Below are positions 1-5,284 of a stretch of DNA of 21,837 nucleotides, piece after piece. The DNA lies in the IMG/VR virus record IMGVR_UViG_3300042898_001922, positions 1 through 21,837 of that record. One strand, written 5' to 3'. The position numbers and the translations under genes were made by a program. The notes under the pieces were generated by a model, which made no database searches, had not been told where the DNA came from, and saw only the letters and a list, made by a program, of their open reading frames with translations. Within the stretch, counting starts at the first letter, position 1. Each line of letters begins with the position of its first letter. The DNA is from a virus.

Positions 1-87
1 ATGAAACCTTTTCTAATCATTATGCTAGGCATATTCCTATTCTTAAACTACATGGCCTATCTTCAACAAATCCGTATGTCTGGATAA
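1..87 (+). CDS. Short membrane peptide, possibly cut by the window edge
   Basis: An ATG lies at base 1 and the frame runs 28 codons to TGA at 85-87. The peptide begins MKPFLIIMLGIF and is one hydrophobic stretch (about residues 3-20) with a short polar, basic tail. No ribosome site can be judged because the sequence begins at the ATG, so the real start may lie upstream and this could be the C-terminus of a longer membrane protein. It points right and ends 5 nt before the end of the convergent GIY-YIG-like gene. No function is proposed. Confidence 0.4.
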   Translation: MKPFLIIMLGIFLFLNYMAYLQQIRMSG

Positions 88-92
88 ACCAG

Positions 93-410
93 TCAAACCT
101 CTTTAATCGCCTTATTAACCATACGAATCAACATTCTCTTGGTTACTTTATTTGCATCAAATGTCTCCGTATATCCCCCATGAGGCATTTGTTCTTTAGT
201 TAGATAGTGTCCGTATCTATCCCTTAGTGTTCTTAGTACTGTAGTTTCTACTTCTTTTGCCCTATACCGTTCAAAAAAATGCCAATACTTAATTAAGATC
301 CAACCTTTTTGTCTGTGGCTTGCAAACCTTTTACCTGAGATATCAGATATGCCTATCTTAATAGCCCTATGCTTTGGACTGTATAGTAGGTATAAGACTG
401 CTTGCTCCAT
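93..410 (-). CDS. GIY-YIG-superfamily (T5orf172/MUG113-like) protein
   Basis: The 105-residue protein carries the pattern of the T5orf172/MUG113 branch of the GIY-YIG fold: a first strand LYLLYSP (residues 6-12), then KIGIS (18-22) replacing the classical YIG, a conserved GW (36-37), a helix with acidic residues E53 and E55, and the tail motif LTKEQMPHGGYTETF (70-84). GIY-YIG relatives are nucleases or DNA-binding proteins and are common as free-standing phage genes. Seen: the motifs. Inferred: DNA-related function; nuclease activity is not established. The ATG at 410 is 6 nt downstream of a minus-strand TATAAT, so the mRNA may be leaderless. The gene is divergent from the oxygenase gene at 465. 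Confidence 0.72.
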   Translation of the reverse strand: MEQAVLYLLYSPKHRAIKIGISDISGKRFASHRQKGWILIKYWHFFERYRAKEVETTVLRTLRDRYGHYLTKEQMPHGGYTETFDANKVTKRMLIRMVNKAIKEV

Positions 411-431
411 ACCCCTATTATAGGCTATACT
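402..431 (+). promoter_or_regulatory. Putative sigma-70 promoter upstream of the 2OG oxygenase
   Basis: TTGCTC (402-407), an 18-nt spacer and TATACT (426-431) lie in the divergent gap and inside the 5' end of the leftward gene. A second TATACT at 437-442 could be an alternative -10. The following ribosome site AGAAAGG (about 450-456) precedes the ATG at 465, so unlike several genes here this mRNA would carry a leader. Confidence 0.4.
417..422 (-). promoter_or_regulatory. -10 box placing +1 at the ATG of the GIY-YIG-like gene
   Basis: The minus strand reads TATAAT, then AGGGGT, then ATG at 410. A TATAAT ending 6 nt before the ATG puts the usual transcription start on the A of the start codon. 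No good -35 hexamer is seen at 16-18 nt spacing (TTATAG is the nearest at 18). AGGGG could also act as a ribosome site if transcription starts further upstream, but it would sit unusually close to the ATG. Confidence 0.45.
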
Positions 432-464
432 AATGATATACTATAAGAAAGAAAGGTTTAAACA

Positions 465-1103
465 ATGGAAGATAGATTTGGACCAAGCAGTTCAAAACAA
501 GAGCATAAGTTTTTTGAAAAATATTTAGATAATGATCTTGAAGATTTATCAAAAATGTTACATGATAGATATGAAAGAATTAGTAATGGAGAATATTTAA
601 AAAATCCAATTAGAACTGATGGAATATTTTCTGAATCAAACAGTCTTTCAACAATGAATTGGTATTCATATAATGCGTTTCAGTTTACACATCCAGGAAC
701 ACACAAACTACTTAAAGCCATAAAAGAAATGACAATAGATGCTTGTGAATACTATGGACTTGACTTTGATAAAGAACAGTTTATGGTTCAAGGATGGTTT
801 AATATTACACATGTCGGTAAAGGTAAATTAGATTGGCATGATCATGGTGGCGCAGGTTCGCCATTTTTCCACGGCTACTATTGTGTTAGCGCAGAGCCCA
901 CAATCACTAACTATATGCTATTTGGTAAAGAACTTGTAGACAATGTTAATAAAAATAACCGTGCGATCCTTTCAGAAACTGGACACCCACATGCAATGGG
1001 TGATTGGGACTGGGAAGGTCCAAGAATAACAATAGCCTATGATGTTATTCCACTTAGATATATGGGTGACTCGCCAGAACAACATTATTTCCCGCTTGTA
1101 TAG
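465..1103 (+). CDS. 2OG-Fe(II) oxygenase family protein
   Basis: The 212-residue protein fits the phage-type 2-oxoglutarate/Fe(II) dioxygenases. The core strand and metal site read W124-H125-D126-H127 followed by GGAGSPFFHGYYCVSA, matching the H-x-H-plus-Gly-Tyr-Tyr-Val layout of 2OG-FeII_Oxy_5-like proteins. The distal half has H174/H176 in GHPHAMG and R187 in GPRITIAYDV, expected for the distal iron His and the 2-oxoglutarate-binding Arg. These enzymes hydroxylate protein, nucleic acid or small-molecule substrates; the substrate cannot be read here. The start is supported by AGAAAGG about 9 nt upstream. A second, unrelated-looking 2OG oxygenase is encoded at 10969-11556 on the other strand. 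Confidence 0.78.
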   Translation: MEDRFGPSSSKQEHKFFEKYLDNDLEDLSKMLHDRYERISNGEYLKNPIRTDGIFSESNSLSTMNWYSYNAFQFTHPGTHKLLKAIKEMTIDACEYYGLDFDKEQFMVQGWFNITHVGKGKLDWHDHGGAGSPFFHGYYCVSAEPTITNYMLFGKELVDNVNKNNRAILSETGHPHAMGDWDWEGPRITIAYDVIPLRYMGDSPEQHYFPLV

Positions 1104-1158
1104 TATATTAACCAATGGTGCCCGTGTAGGGCATTAAGAGGTTTATTACTCTATTTTT

Positions 1159-1188
1159 CGCCGAACTTGACAAACTATCCGCCGAACT
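1159..1188 (+). repeat. Direct repeat CGCCGAACT x2 overlapping the promoter (candidate operator)
   Basis: CGCCGAACT occurs at 1159-1167 and again at 1180-1188, a start-to-start distance of 21 bp, about two helical turns. The first copy runs into the -35 box and the second fills the spacer up to the -10 box. Its GC-rich content stands out from the AT-rich surroundings. The arrangement suits a regulator binding one face of the helix over the promoter; that role is inferred. Confidence 0.6.
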
Positions 1189-1195
1189 GTATAAT
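1167..1195 (+). promoter_or_regulatory. Perfect consensus sigma-70 promoter, leaderless start
   Basis: TTGACA (1167-1172), a 17-nt spacer and TATAAT (1190-1195) match the sigma-70 consensus at every position. The ATG of the next gene begins at 1202, exactly 6 nt after the -10 box, so the expected +1 is the A of the ATG. There is no Shine-Dalgarno sequence between. It should drive the cascade of small genes from 1202. Confidence 0.85.
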
Positions 1196-1201
1196 GGATA
1201 T

Positions 1202-1375
1202 ATGAGCATAGACGATATGACACTACGAGAAGAAATAGCCAGGGCTATAGAGGCCATACCTATTGAGGACTCAGTTACCAATGCACTTGGTATGCGTATG
1301 CTTGCTGCAGATGTAGCAAGAGGGTTGGATAATTATATGACTCAGTGGTTTGAAAGACAAGAAAACTTTGAATAA
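1202..1375 (+). CDS. Small acidic hypothetical protein (57 aa), leaderless
   Basis: The 57-codon frame starts MSIDDMTLREEIARAIE and ends in NYMTQWFERQENFE. It is hydrophilic and largely predicted helical, with no Cys, no signal and no membrane segment. The start is set by the promoter rather than a ribosome site: the ATG is 6 nt after a consensus TATAAT. It is the first gene of a run of short overlapping genes. No homologue is recognised; its position behind the strongest promoter in the right-going arm suggests an early-expressed product. Confidence 0.65.
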   Translation: MSIDDMTLREEIARAIEAIPIEDSVTNALGMRMLAADVARGLDNYMTQWFERQENFE

Positions 1376-1484
1376 AAACGAATGCTTAAAATGTAAAATG
1401 TCACATAAAGATCCCTTGTTTTGGGAGACTCATCAAACCATGAGTGATGGTAGGGTTTGGTGTGCTAACAATGACAGAAGATGA
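1368..1484 (+). CDS. Putative 38-aa Cys-containing microprotein (TTG start)
   Basis: A TTG at 1368 overlaps the end of the previous gene and opens a 38-codon frame with C6-x2-C9 near the start (NECLKCKMSHKDP) and a single later Cys (C32, VWCANN). The C-x2-C knuckle followed by W, H and C suggests metal binding. It fills what would otherwise be a gap of about 95 nt and overlaps the next gene by 14 nt, in keeping with the local pattern. The evidence is frame continuity and motif only; an internal ATG (1398) would remove the C-x2-C. Confidence 0.35.
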   Translation: MNKNECLKCKMSHKDPLFWETHQTMSDGRVWCANNDRR

Positions 1485-1704
1485 AATTCTTTTAAAGATT
1501 AAAAATATAAGAACACCAAAAGGTGGTTTTACCAAAGCAGGATTAGCGTCAATAGGAGTACCTTGGCCTCCTCCTAAAGGATGGAAACAAAGGCTATTGG
1601 ATAAAGCAACAGATAGCAAATGTAGCCATACTTGGTATATGCGTGAACTAGGTATACAATGCACTAAGTGCCTACTTTTATGGGAGAGTGATGAAAGAGC
1701 CTAA
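1471..1704 (+). CDS. Phage hypothetical protein with TPKGG/WPPPKGW motif and C-terminal Cys pair
   Basis: The ATG at 1471 gives 77 residues beginning MTEDEILLKIKNIRTPKGG. The block GLASIGVPWPPPKGWKQRLL has the pattern of a small conserved phage protein I know only as hypothetical. The C-terminus has one Cys in SKCSHTW and a C-x2-C in GIQCTKC, together suggesting a zinc or other metal site. An in-frame ATG at 1444 would add nine residues (MMVGFGVLT) but lies deep in the preceding frame. No function is assigned. Confidence 0.6.
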   Translation: MTEDEILLKIKNIRTPKGGFTKAGLASIGVPWPPPKGWKQRLLDKATDSKCSHTWYMRELGIQCTKCLLLWESDERA

Positions 1705-1816
1705 GATAACTCAAATGGATTGGCGTAGTCTAGGCTATTGGCCTGTATGGAAAGATGGAAAGAAAGTCTGGGTACCTAAAGATGATAAATCATTCAACAA
1801 AGATACAAAAAACTAG
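1691..1816 (+). CDS. Small Trp/Lys-rich hypothetical protein (41 aa)
   Basis: The frame overlaps the end of the previous gene by 14 nt and encodes MKEPKITQMDWRSLGYWPV followed by WKDGKKVWVPKDDK. Four Trp in 41 residues and a basic C-terminus are notable. The sequence preceding the ATG (TGGGAGAGTG) contains GGGAG about 4 nt away, a usable ribosome site. The open frame, ribosome site and staggered overlap support a real gene; no family is recognised. Confidence 0.5.
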   Translation: MKEPKITQMDWRSLGYWPVWKDGKKVWVPKDDKSFNKDTKN

Positions 1817-2021
1817 AATACTACCATTACGATGGATAGGTAATTTTCTTGGAGGTTTTGCTGGTAATCATCTTGTTAAGGCTATTGACTTAGATGAGGA
1901 ATTAGATAGTAACTTGGGGTTTCGTTATAAATACCACGCAAAAATGTGGGTAATTCTCAATAAGCCATACGAATGGTGGGGAACATACTATATAATAGAT
2001 TTAAAAGAGGAGAATAAGTGA
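1782..2021 (+). CDS. Phage hypothetical protein (PLRWIGNFLGG / NKPYEWWGTYY family)
   Basis: The recognisable core starts at PLRWIGNFLGGFAGNH and ends NKPYEWWGTYYIID, a pattern I associate with small actinophage hypothetical proteins; nothing enzymatic is visible. The ATG at 1782 overlaps the preceding gene by 35 nt; another in-frame ATG at 1755 is possible and the start is uncertain because neither has a strong ribosome site. Its stop (TGA 2019-2021) is interlocked with the GTG of the next gene, and GAGGAG just upstream serves that next gene, indicating translational coupling. Confidence 0.55.
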   Translation: MINHSTKIQKTRILPLRWIGNFLGGFAGNHLVKAIDLDEELDSNLGFRYKYHAKMWVILNKPYEWWGTYYIIDLKEENK

Positions 2022-2185
2022 GAAACTTAAATAAATTTGAAGAACTAGAGCAGCCAATTGCTCTTACGGTTAAAACTAAATGTGCAGAAAAATATCTTCT
2101 TATAGATAGAGAAACTGGAGATATGTTTATTGGTAATTCAATGGGGTTTTGGGATAGACTTGATCCAGTCACTAGAGATTCCTGA
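2018..2185 (+). CDS. Small hypothetical protein (55 aa, GTG start)
   Basis: A GTG at 2018 within a GTGA junction follows GAGGAG by 4 nt, a strong start signal. The product (MRNLNKFEELEQPIALTVK...) is hydrophilic, with a short RETGDMF segment and one Cys (C22), and ends RDS. It is not related to any family I recognise. It overlaps the next frame by 56 nt if that frame starts at its upstream TTG. Confidence 0.55.
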   Translation: MRNLNKFEELEQPIALTVKTKCAEKYLLIDRETGDMFIGNSMGFWDRLDPVTRDS

Positions 2186-2369
2186 TCCATTTCAAGCCTT
2201 TATAGCAAAGAAATATGCCAATGCTAAAGGTTATGTACATGACTTCTTTACTGGAGAATGGTCTTATAGGTGTTTAACTTGTAAGGAAGATCTTTCTGCT
2301 CCGTCCCGCAAAATTATGACAAAGATTAGACTATTTCATAGCAGGAATGAGTGCACAGGTGGATATTAA
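2130..2369 (+). CDS. Putative C2HC-type zinc-binding small protein (TTG start)
   Basis: The frame has no ATG near its start. TTG at 2130 follows GGAG (2117-2120) with a 9-nt spacer; a TTG at 2160 is an alternative that shortens the overlap with the preceding gene. The C-terminal half reads W-S-Y-R-C48-x2-C51 ... F-H70-x4-C75, a CCHC pattern likely to hold zinc. Of 79 residues the first 20 are least certain. It ends just before the promoter at 2377. Function unknown; nucleic-acid or protein binding is only a guess from the zinc-finger-like layout. Confidence 0.5.
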   Translation: MVIQWGFGIDLIQSLEIPDPFQAFIAKKYANAKGYVHDFFTGEWSYRCLTCKEDLSAPSRKIMTKIRLFHSRNECTGGY

Positions 2370-2376
2370 CTTATTC

Positions 2377-2405
2377 TTGCAATAAACATTGAAACCTGAT
2401 AGAAT
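2377..2405 (+). promoter_or_regulatory. Sigma-70 promoter with extended -10 before the zinc-ribbon microprotein
   Basis: TTGCAA (2377-2382), a 17-nt spacer and TAGAAT (2400-2405), with TGA directly before the -10 (extended -10). The start codon is 18 nt further on with AGGAGA in between, so this message has a normal leader. Confidence 0.6.
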
Positions 2406-2423
2406 AGATAGGTTAGGAGAAAC

Positions 2424-2525
2424 ATGTTTTGTAATTATTGCGGAAATAGGTTAGAGTACGGCGATTGTAATTATTGTAATGATAATAATAATGCCCTTAG
2501 AGAATTTGAGGAAGAAGATGATTAA
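2424..2525 (+). CDS. 33-aa zinc-ribbon microprotein
   Basis: The ATG follows AGGAGA by a few nt and a well-formed promoter lies upstream, so this very short frame is well supported. The peptide has C3-x2-C6 (CNYC), G-N-R-L, then C15-x2-C18 (CNYC) in residues 1-18, a complete four-Cys zinc-ribbon knuckle pair, followed by an Asn/Asp stretch and an acidic tail FEEEDD. It could be a protein-interaction adaptor; function is unknown. It overlaps the next frame by 8 nt. Confidence 0.6.
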   Translation: MFCNYCGNRLEYGDCNYCNDNNNALREFEEEDD

Positions 2526-2607
2526 TATTTTATTCTTGATACCTGCATTTATTGCTGGGTATTCAATTTGTTATTTTGTTATGACATACAAAGTTAAGCA
2601 GGACTAG
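2518..2607 (+). CDS. 29-aa single-pass membrane peptide
   Basis: The ATG at 2518 overlaps the zinc-ribbon gene by 8 nt. The peptide MINILFLIPAFIAGYSICYF is hydrophobic for about 23 residues and ends in a short charged tail (TYKVKQD). GAGGAAG upstream, inside the previous gene, can act as ribosome site. Its stop is 1 nt before the GTG of the next membrane gene, so the two are probably co-translated. Confidence 0.5.
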   Translation: MINILFLIPAFIAGYSICYFVMTYKVKQD

Positions 2608-2608
2608 C

Positions 2609-2830
2609 GTGGAGTGGTATTCCTGGGTTCTTGCAGTAATAGGTGTTTCTGGAATATACTTTGTTGGTCGTAAAAAGAAGTGGGCCTGGCTATGGCTTAT
2701 ATTCAACGAGTGTCTATGGATCATTTTTGCACTTGCCACTGAGCAGTACGGCTTTATATTTGCTGCTCTTGCATACACTGCCGTTTACATTAAGTCATTT
2801 TTACGTTGGTCTAAAGAAACAGTAAACTGA
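2609..2830 (+). CDS. Small three-segment membrane protein, PnuC-like in pattern
   Basis: A GTG at 2609 follows AGGA by 5 nt. The 73-residue protein has three hydrophobic segments (about residues 4-20, 25-43, 46-64) separated by GRKKK and by EQYG, and a basic C-terminus. The layout (short basic loop, WAWLWLIFN, then YGFIFAALAY) resembles a fragment of PnuC-type nicotinamide-ribonucleoside transporters and similar small proteins that phages often encode. That resemblance is weak; a holin-like role is an alternative. The -10 box of the following gene begins immediately after its stop. Confidence 0.55.
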   Translation: MEWYSWVLAVIGVSGIYFVGRKKKWAWLWLIFNECLWIIFALATEQYGFIFAALAYTAVYIKSFLRWSKETVN

Positions 2831-2836
2831 TACAAT
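2831..2836 (+). promoter_or_regulatory. Extended -10 box giving a leaderless start for the PD-(D/E)XK gene
   Basis: TACAAT is preceded by TGA (extended -10) and followed by 6 nt (AAACAT) and the ATG at 2843. TTGGTC (2806-2811) at a 19-nt spacing is a poor -35. The fixed 6-nt gap matches other leaderless starts in this window. Confidence 0.5.
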
Positions 2837-2842
2837 AAACAT

Positions 2843-3283
2843 ATGGAAAACTTTCAATCACAATCTAAGAAGTCAGGAGACGCTTTTGAAGAACTTGTAT
2901 ACGCAGATTTGGTTAATAGGGGTTTTGGTCCTATTGATAGAAATTATTGCTTTGAGGATGCTGGTTGTGAAGTAGATTTTCGTGCCCATTCTAATATTCA
3001 AACTGAATATGTTGAAGCAAAGGGTGGCCTTTCTGGTGAAGGTAAGAGACCAGGGGCACAAAGAACTGACAATGTTAAAAAAGCAATTGCTAATGGTGCA
3101 TTAATAAAAACCTCTAATGCTTTATACTATGTTGTTTATTTTTCTGCTAAACCAGAACCAGGAAGTTATTCAGATAACATGATTAAAACTGCATTAAGAC
3201 ATAAGATTGTTGATGAAGTTAGATATTTAGAACCAGTTAACCAGTTTAAACAGTACTGGCTTGATTTTGATAAAGAATTTTAA
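2843..3283 (+). CDS. PD-(D/E)XK nuclease-like protein
   Basis: The 146-residue protein has the small restriction-endonuclease-like core in the expected order: an N-terminal helix with acidic residues (GDAFEELVYADLVNRGF, E16/E17), a strand with GCEVDFRAH (D45), a strand EYVEAKGG providing E58-x-K60, and a C-terminal helix/strand pair (LYYVVYFSA). D45, E58 and K60 would form the active site. This suggests a DNA nuclease (Holliday-junction-resolvase, VRR or restriction-like); the exact subfamily is not clear. No Shine-Dalgarno sequence precedes the ATG, fitting the leaderless start. The next gene begins 19 nt downstream with its own ribosome site. Confidence 0.68.
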   Translation: MENFQSQSKKSGDAFEELVYADLVNRGFGPIDRNYCFEDAGCEVDFRAHSNIQTEYVEAKGGLSGEGKRPGAQRTDNVKKAIANGALIKTSNALYYVVYFSAKPEPGSYSDNMIKTALRHKIVDEVRYLEPVNQFKQYWLDFDKEF

Positions 3284-3302
3284 ATAAAGGGGTTATAGAT
3301 AC

Positions 3303-4988
3303 ATGATTATTGTTGGTGTAAATAAATCTACACATAATGCATCAGTTGTTTTGATGAAAGATAATGAAATAATTTTTCATATAGAATCAGAAAGACTTTC
3401 TCATAACAAGTATGATGGATTACCCTTTGAAGCAATGAGCAAGATTAGAGATTATGTTGATCATGTAGACATAGTTGCTCTTGCTGGATTCACAGGTTCA
3501 CGTCCTTATGATAGCACTAGAGAAGATAATGTTTACAAATCTTATATTTTAGGTATTCATAAGACATTTTTTGATAATAGAAAAAATATGAAAGTGTATG
3601 ATTTTGGAAACCAACACCATGCAACGCATGCTGCAATATCATTTTATAATTCTGGTTTTGATGAAGCCCTTTGTGTTGTTAAAGATGGAGCAGGTTCTGA
3701 GATTCAATCTAAGTCAAGAGAAGATCGTCATCTGATCGGTAGAGAAAGTTCATCTTTTTTTACAGCAGAATATCCTGAAAACATTTCATTAGTAAAACAA
3801 CATATTACTACTCCTTATAGATTGAGTGATAGTCAGCCTGATAATTGGAAAAATGATGCTGTATATGAAAATAATTCTTTTTCAGAAGGAACTGCATACG
3901 AGATGTTTGCAGAAAACATAGGACTTACATGGAGAGATGCTGGCAAAGTTATGGGAATGTCAGCATATGGTAAACATGAAGATATAATTCCACAAATATA
4001 TAAGGATAATCATATCAATAGAGATATTTTTTCTTTTAATGAAGTTTTAAACATGGATCGTTGGGAATTTAATTACAAAAAAATTGATAAAAATAATTTT
4101 CAATCTTTAGCAAATTTTGCTTATGCATTACAAACACAGGTCCAAGATCATGTTGCAGAAGAAATTTTAGATATGCTAAAACAAACAAATCAAAAAAAAT
4201 TATGCTTATCTGGAGGGTTTTTCTTAAATTGTGTTTCAAACTATAACCTATTAAAAAAACTGCCAAAAGATGTTAAAATTTATGTTGAACCAATCTCAAG
4301 TGATGCTGGAACAGCAATAGGAGCAGCAAAACTTGCATATTATATTCAAACAGGAAGCAAGGAAATAAAAAAACAAAACCACATATATTATGGTCCAAAA
4401 TATAATTATACAAAAGATGATTTAATTAATGAAAAAATTATTGAAAATATAAATCCAGCAGATGTGGCAAAAATTATTAGTGAAAAAAATATTGTTGCTA
4501 TATATCAAGGATCTTCTGAGGCTGGTCCAAGGGCACTAGGAAATAGAAGTATACTTTATGATCCACGTGATCCAAATGGTAAGGACCATGTTAATACTGT
4601 AAAGAATAGAGAATGGTATAGACCATTTGCTGGATCTGTATTAAAAGAAAACGCTAAGGAATGGTTTGATTTAGTTAGTCTAGATGAATCAAAATTTATG
4701 ATGTTTGCAGTTGATGTGCTTGAAGATAAAAAAGATTTAATTCCAGCAATTACCCACGTTGATGGAACCTGCAGAGTTCAAACAGTTGCAATTGAAGATA
4801 ATCCTAACTTTTATGATTTAATTAATGAGTTTTATAAAATAACTAATGTTCCAATACTCTTTAATACATCTTTTAATTTAGCAGGAGATACTATTGTTGA
4901 AACACTAAAAGATGCATTGTGGACATTACATAACTCCGAAATAATGTTTTTATATTTACCAGAGTTAAAGGTGCTTGTTACAAAATAA
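3303..4988 (+). CDS. NodU/CmcH-family O-carbamoyltransferase
   Basis: This 561-residue protein is a full-length member of the carbamoyltransferases that move carbamoyl from carbamoyl phosphate via carbamoyl-AMP onto a sugar or antibiotic hydroxyl. The N-terminal Kae1-like domain shows GVNKSTHNASV (5-15), the metal motif H105-H-A-T-H109-A, KDGAG (D128) and SSDAG (D334), matching the metal ligands of TobZ. The C-terminal YrdC-like domain shows YQGSSEAGPRALGNRS (401-416), the YRPFAGSV block and PILFNTSFN (517-525). AAAGGGG lies about 9 nt before the ATG. It opens the glycan block and is separated from it by three tRNAs; its AT content is visibly higher than that of the next gene. A sugar product carried on phage or host glycan is the likely acceptor, by inference. 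Confidence 0.93.
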   Translation: MIIVGVNKSTHNASVVLMKDNEIIFHIESERLSHNKYDGLPFEAMSKIRDYVDHVDIVALAGFTGSRPYDSTREDNVYKSYILGIHKTFFDNRKNMKVYDFGNQHHATHAAISFYNSGFDEALCVVKDGAGSEIQSKSREDRHLIGRESSSFFTAEYPENISLVKQHITTPYRLSDSQPDNWKNDAVYENNSFSEGTAYEMFAENIGLTWRDAGKVMGMSAYGKHEDIIPQIYKDNHINRDIFSFNEVLNMDRWEFNYKKIDKNNFQSLANFAYALQTQVQDHVAEEILDMLKQTNQKKLCLSGGFFLNCVSNYNLLKKLPKDVKIYVEPISSDAGTAIGAAKLAYYIQTGSKEIKKQNHIYYGPKYNYTKDDLINEKIIENINPADVAKIISEKNIVAIYQGSSEAGPRALGNRSILYDPRDPNGKDHVNTVKNREWYRPFAGSVLKENAKEWFDLVSLDESKFMMFAVDVLEDKKDLIPAITHVDGTCRVQTVAIEDNPNFYDLINEFYKITNVPILFNTSFNLAGDTIVETLKDALWTLHNSEIMFLYLPELKVLVTK

Positions 4989-4990
4989 AT

Positions 4991-5019
4991 TTGACTATTT
5001 TATGACTATAGACTATACT
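4991..5019 (+). promoter_or_regulatory. Sigma-70 promoter of the right-going tRNA cluster
   Basis: TTGACT (4991-4996), a 17-nt spacer and TATACT (5014-5019). The first tRNA base is at 5029, so transcription would start 2-4 nt before the mature 5' end. The promoter begins 2 nt after the carbamoyltransferase stop. Confidence 0.75.
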
Positions 5020-5028
5020 TATAGTTAT

Positions 5029-5102
5029 GCACCAGTAGCCAAGTTGGTTAAGGCACCGAACTCATAATTCGGCTATCGTAGGTTCAAGTCCTACCTGGTG
5101 TA
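5029..5102 (+). tRNA. tRNA with CAU anticodon (Met or Ile2)
   Basis: Acceptor GCACCAG pairs with CTGGTGT (a G-U first pair), then a D-arm with AGTTGGTTA, anticodon stem CCGAA/TTCGG with loop CTCATAA (anticodon CAT at 5063-5065), and T-arm GTAGG-TTCAAGT-CCTAC. The discriminator is A5102; no CCA is encoded. The anticodon stem lacks the three G-C pairs of initiator tRNA, so this is elongator Met or the lysidine-type Ile(CAU); the sequence alone does not decide. Confidence 0.93.
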
Positions 5103-5106
5103 CTAA

Positions 5107-5180
5107 ACATCTGTAACTCAGTTGGTTAGAGTACCTGCCTTATATGCAGAGAGCCGAAGGTTCAAGTCCTTCCAGATGTA
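5107..5180 (+). tRNA. tRNA-Ile(UAU)
   Basis: Acceptor ACATCTG/CAGATGT, D-arm ACTC-AGTTGGTTA-GAGT, anticodon stem CCTGC/GCAGA with loop CTTATAT (anticodon TAT), T-arm GAAGG-TTCAAGT-CCTTC, discriminator A. The outermost anticodon-stem pair is a C-A mismatch. It follows the previous tRNA after 4 nt. It reads AUA directly, a codon most bacteria read with a lysidine-modified CAU tRNA. Confidence 0.92.
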
Positions 5181-5184
5181 CGAT

Positions 5185-5256
5185 ATCCCTGTAACTCAGC
5201 GGAAGAGTGACACCCTTCTAAGGTGTAGGTCGTAGGTTCAAATCCTACCAGGGATG
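5185..5256 (+). tRNA. tRNA-Arg(UCU)
   Basis: Acceptor ATCCCTG/CAGGGAT, D-arm ACTC-AGCGGAA-GAGT, anticodon stem ACACC/GGTGT with loop CTTCTAA (anticodon TCT at 5217-5219), T-arm GTAGG-TTCAAAT-CCTAC, discriminator G. It reads AGA/AGG, and AGA is the common Arg codon in the surrounding AT-rich genes. It is 4 nt after tRNA-Ile and has no encoded CCA. Confidence 0.94.
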
Positions 5257-5284
5257 CTATAATAGATAAAACAAAGGGGTAGTC

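Noticed and set aside
1119-1157. TGCCC-GTGTA-GGGCA hairpin followed later by ATTTTT, a possible terminator after the 2OG oxygenase
   Set aside because: The stem is only 5 bp and the T-run is about 20 nt away; a second 4-bp stem before the T-run is too weak.
1401-1664. Leftward 87-codon frame
   Set aside because: It is antisense to the well-supported 1471-1704 frame and has no recognisable domain or ribosome site.
4069-4266. Leftward frame inside the carbamoyltransferase gene
   Set aside because: Shadow frame of a clear enzyme gene; Phe/Leu-rich product due to AT-rich antisense.
5258-5263. TATAAT just after tRNA-Arg as a promoter for the CgeB-like gene
   Set aside because: Not listed as a feature because no -35 lies at usual spacing and the -35 region is inside the tRNA T-arm; read-through from the tRNA promoter is equally likely.
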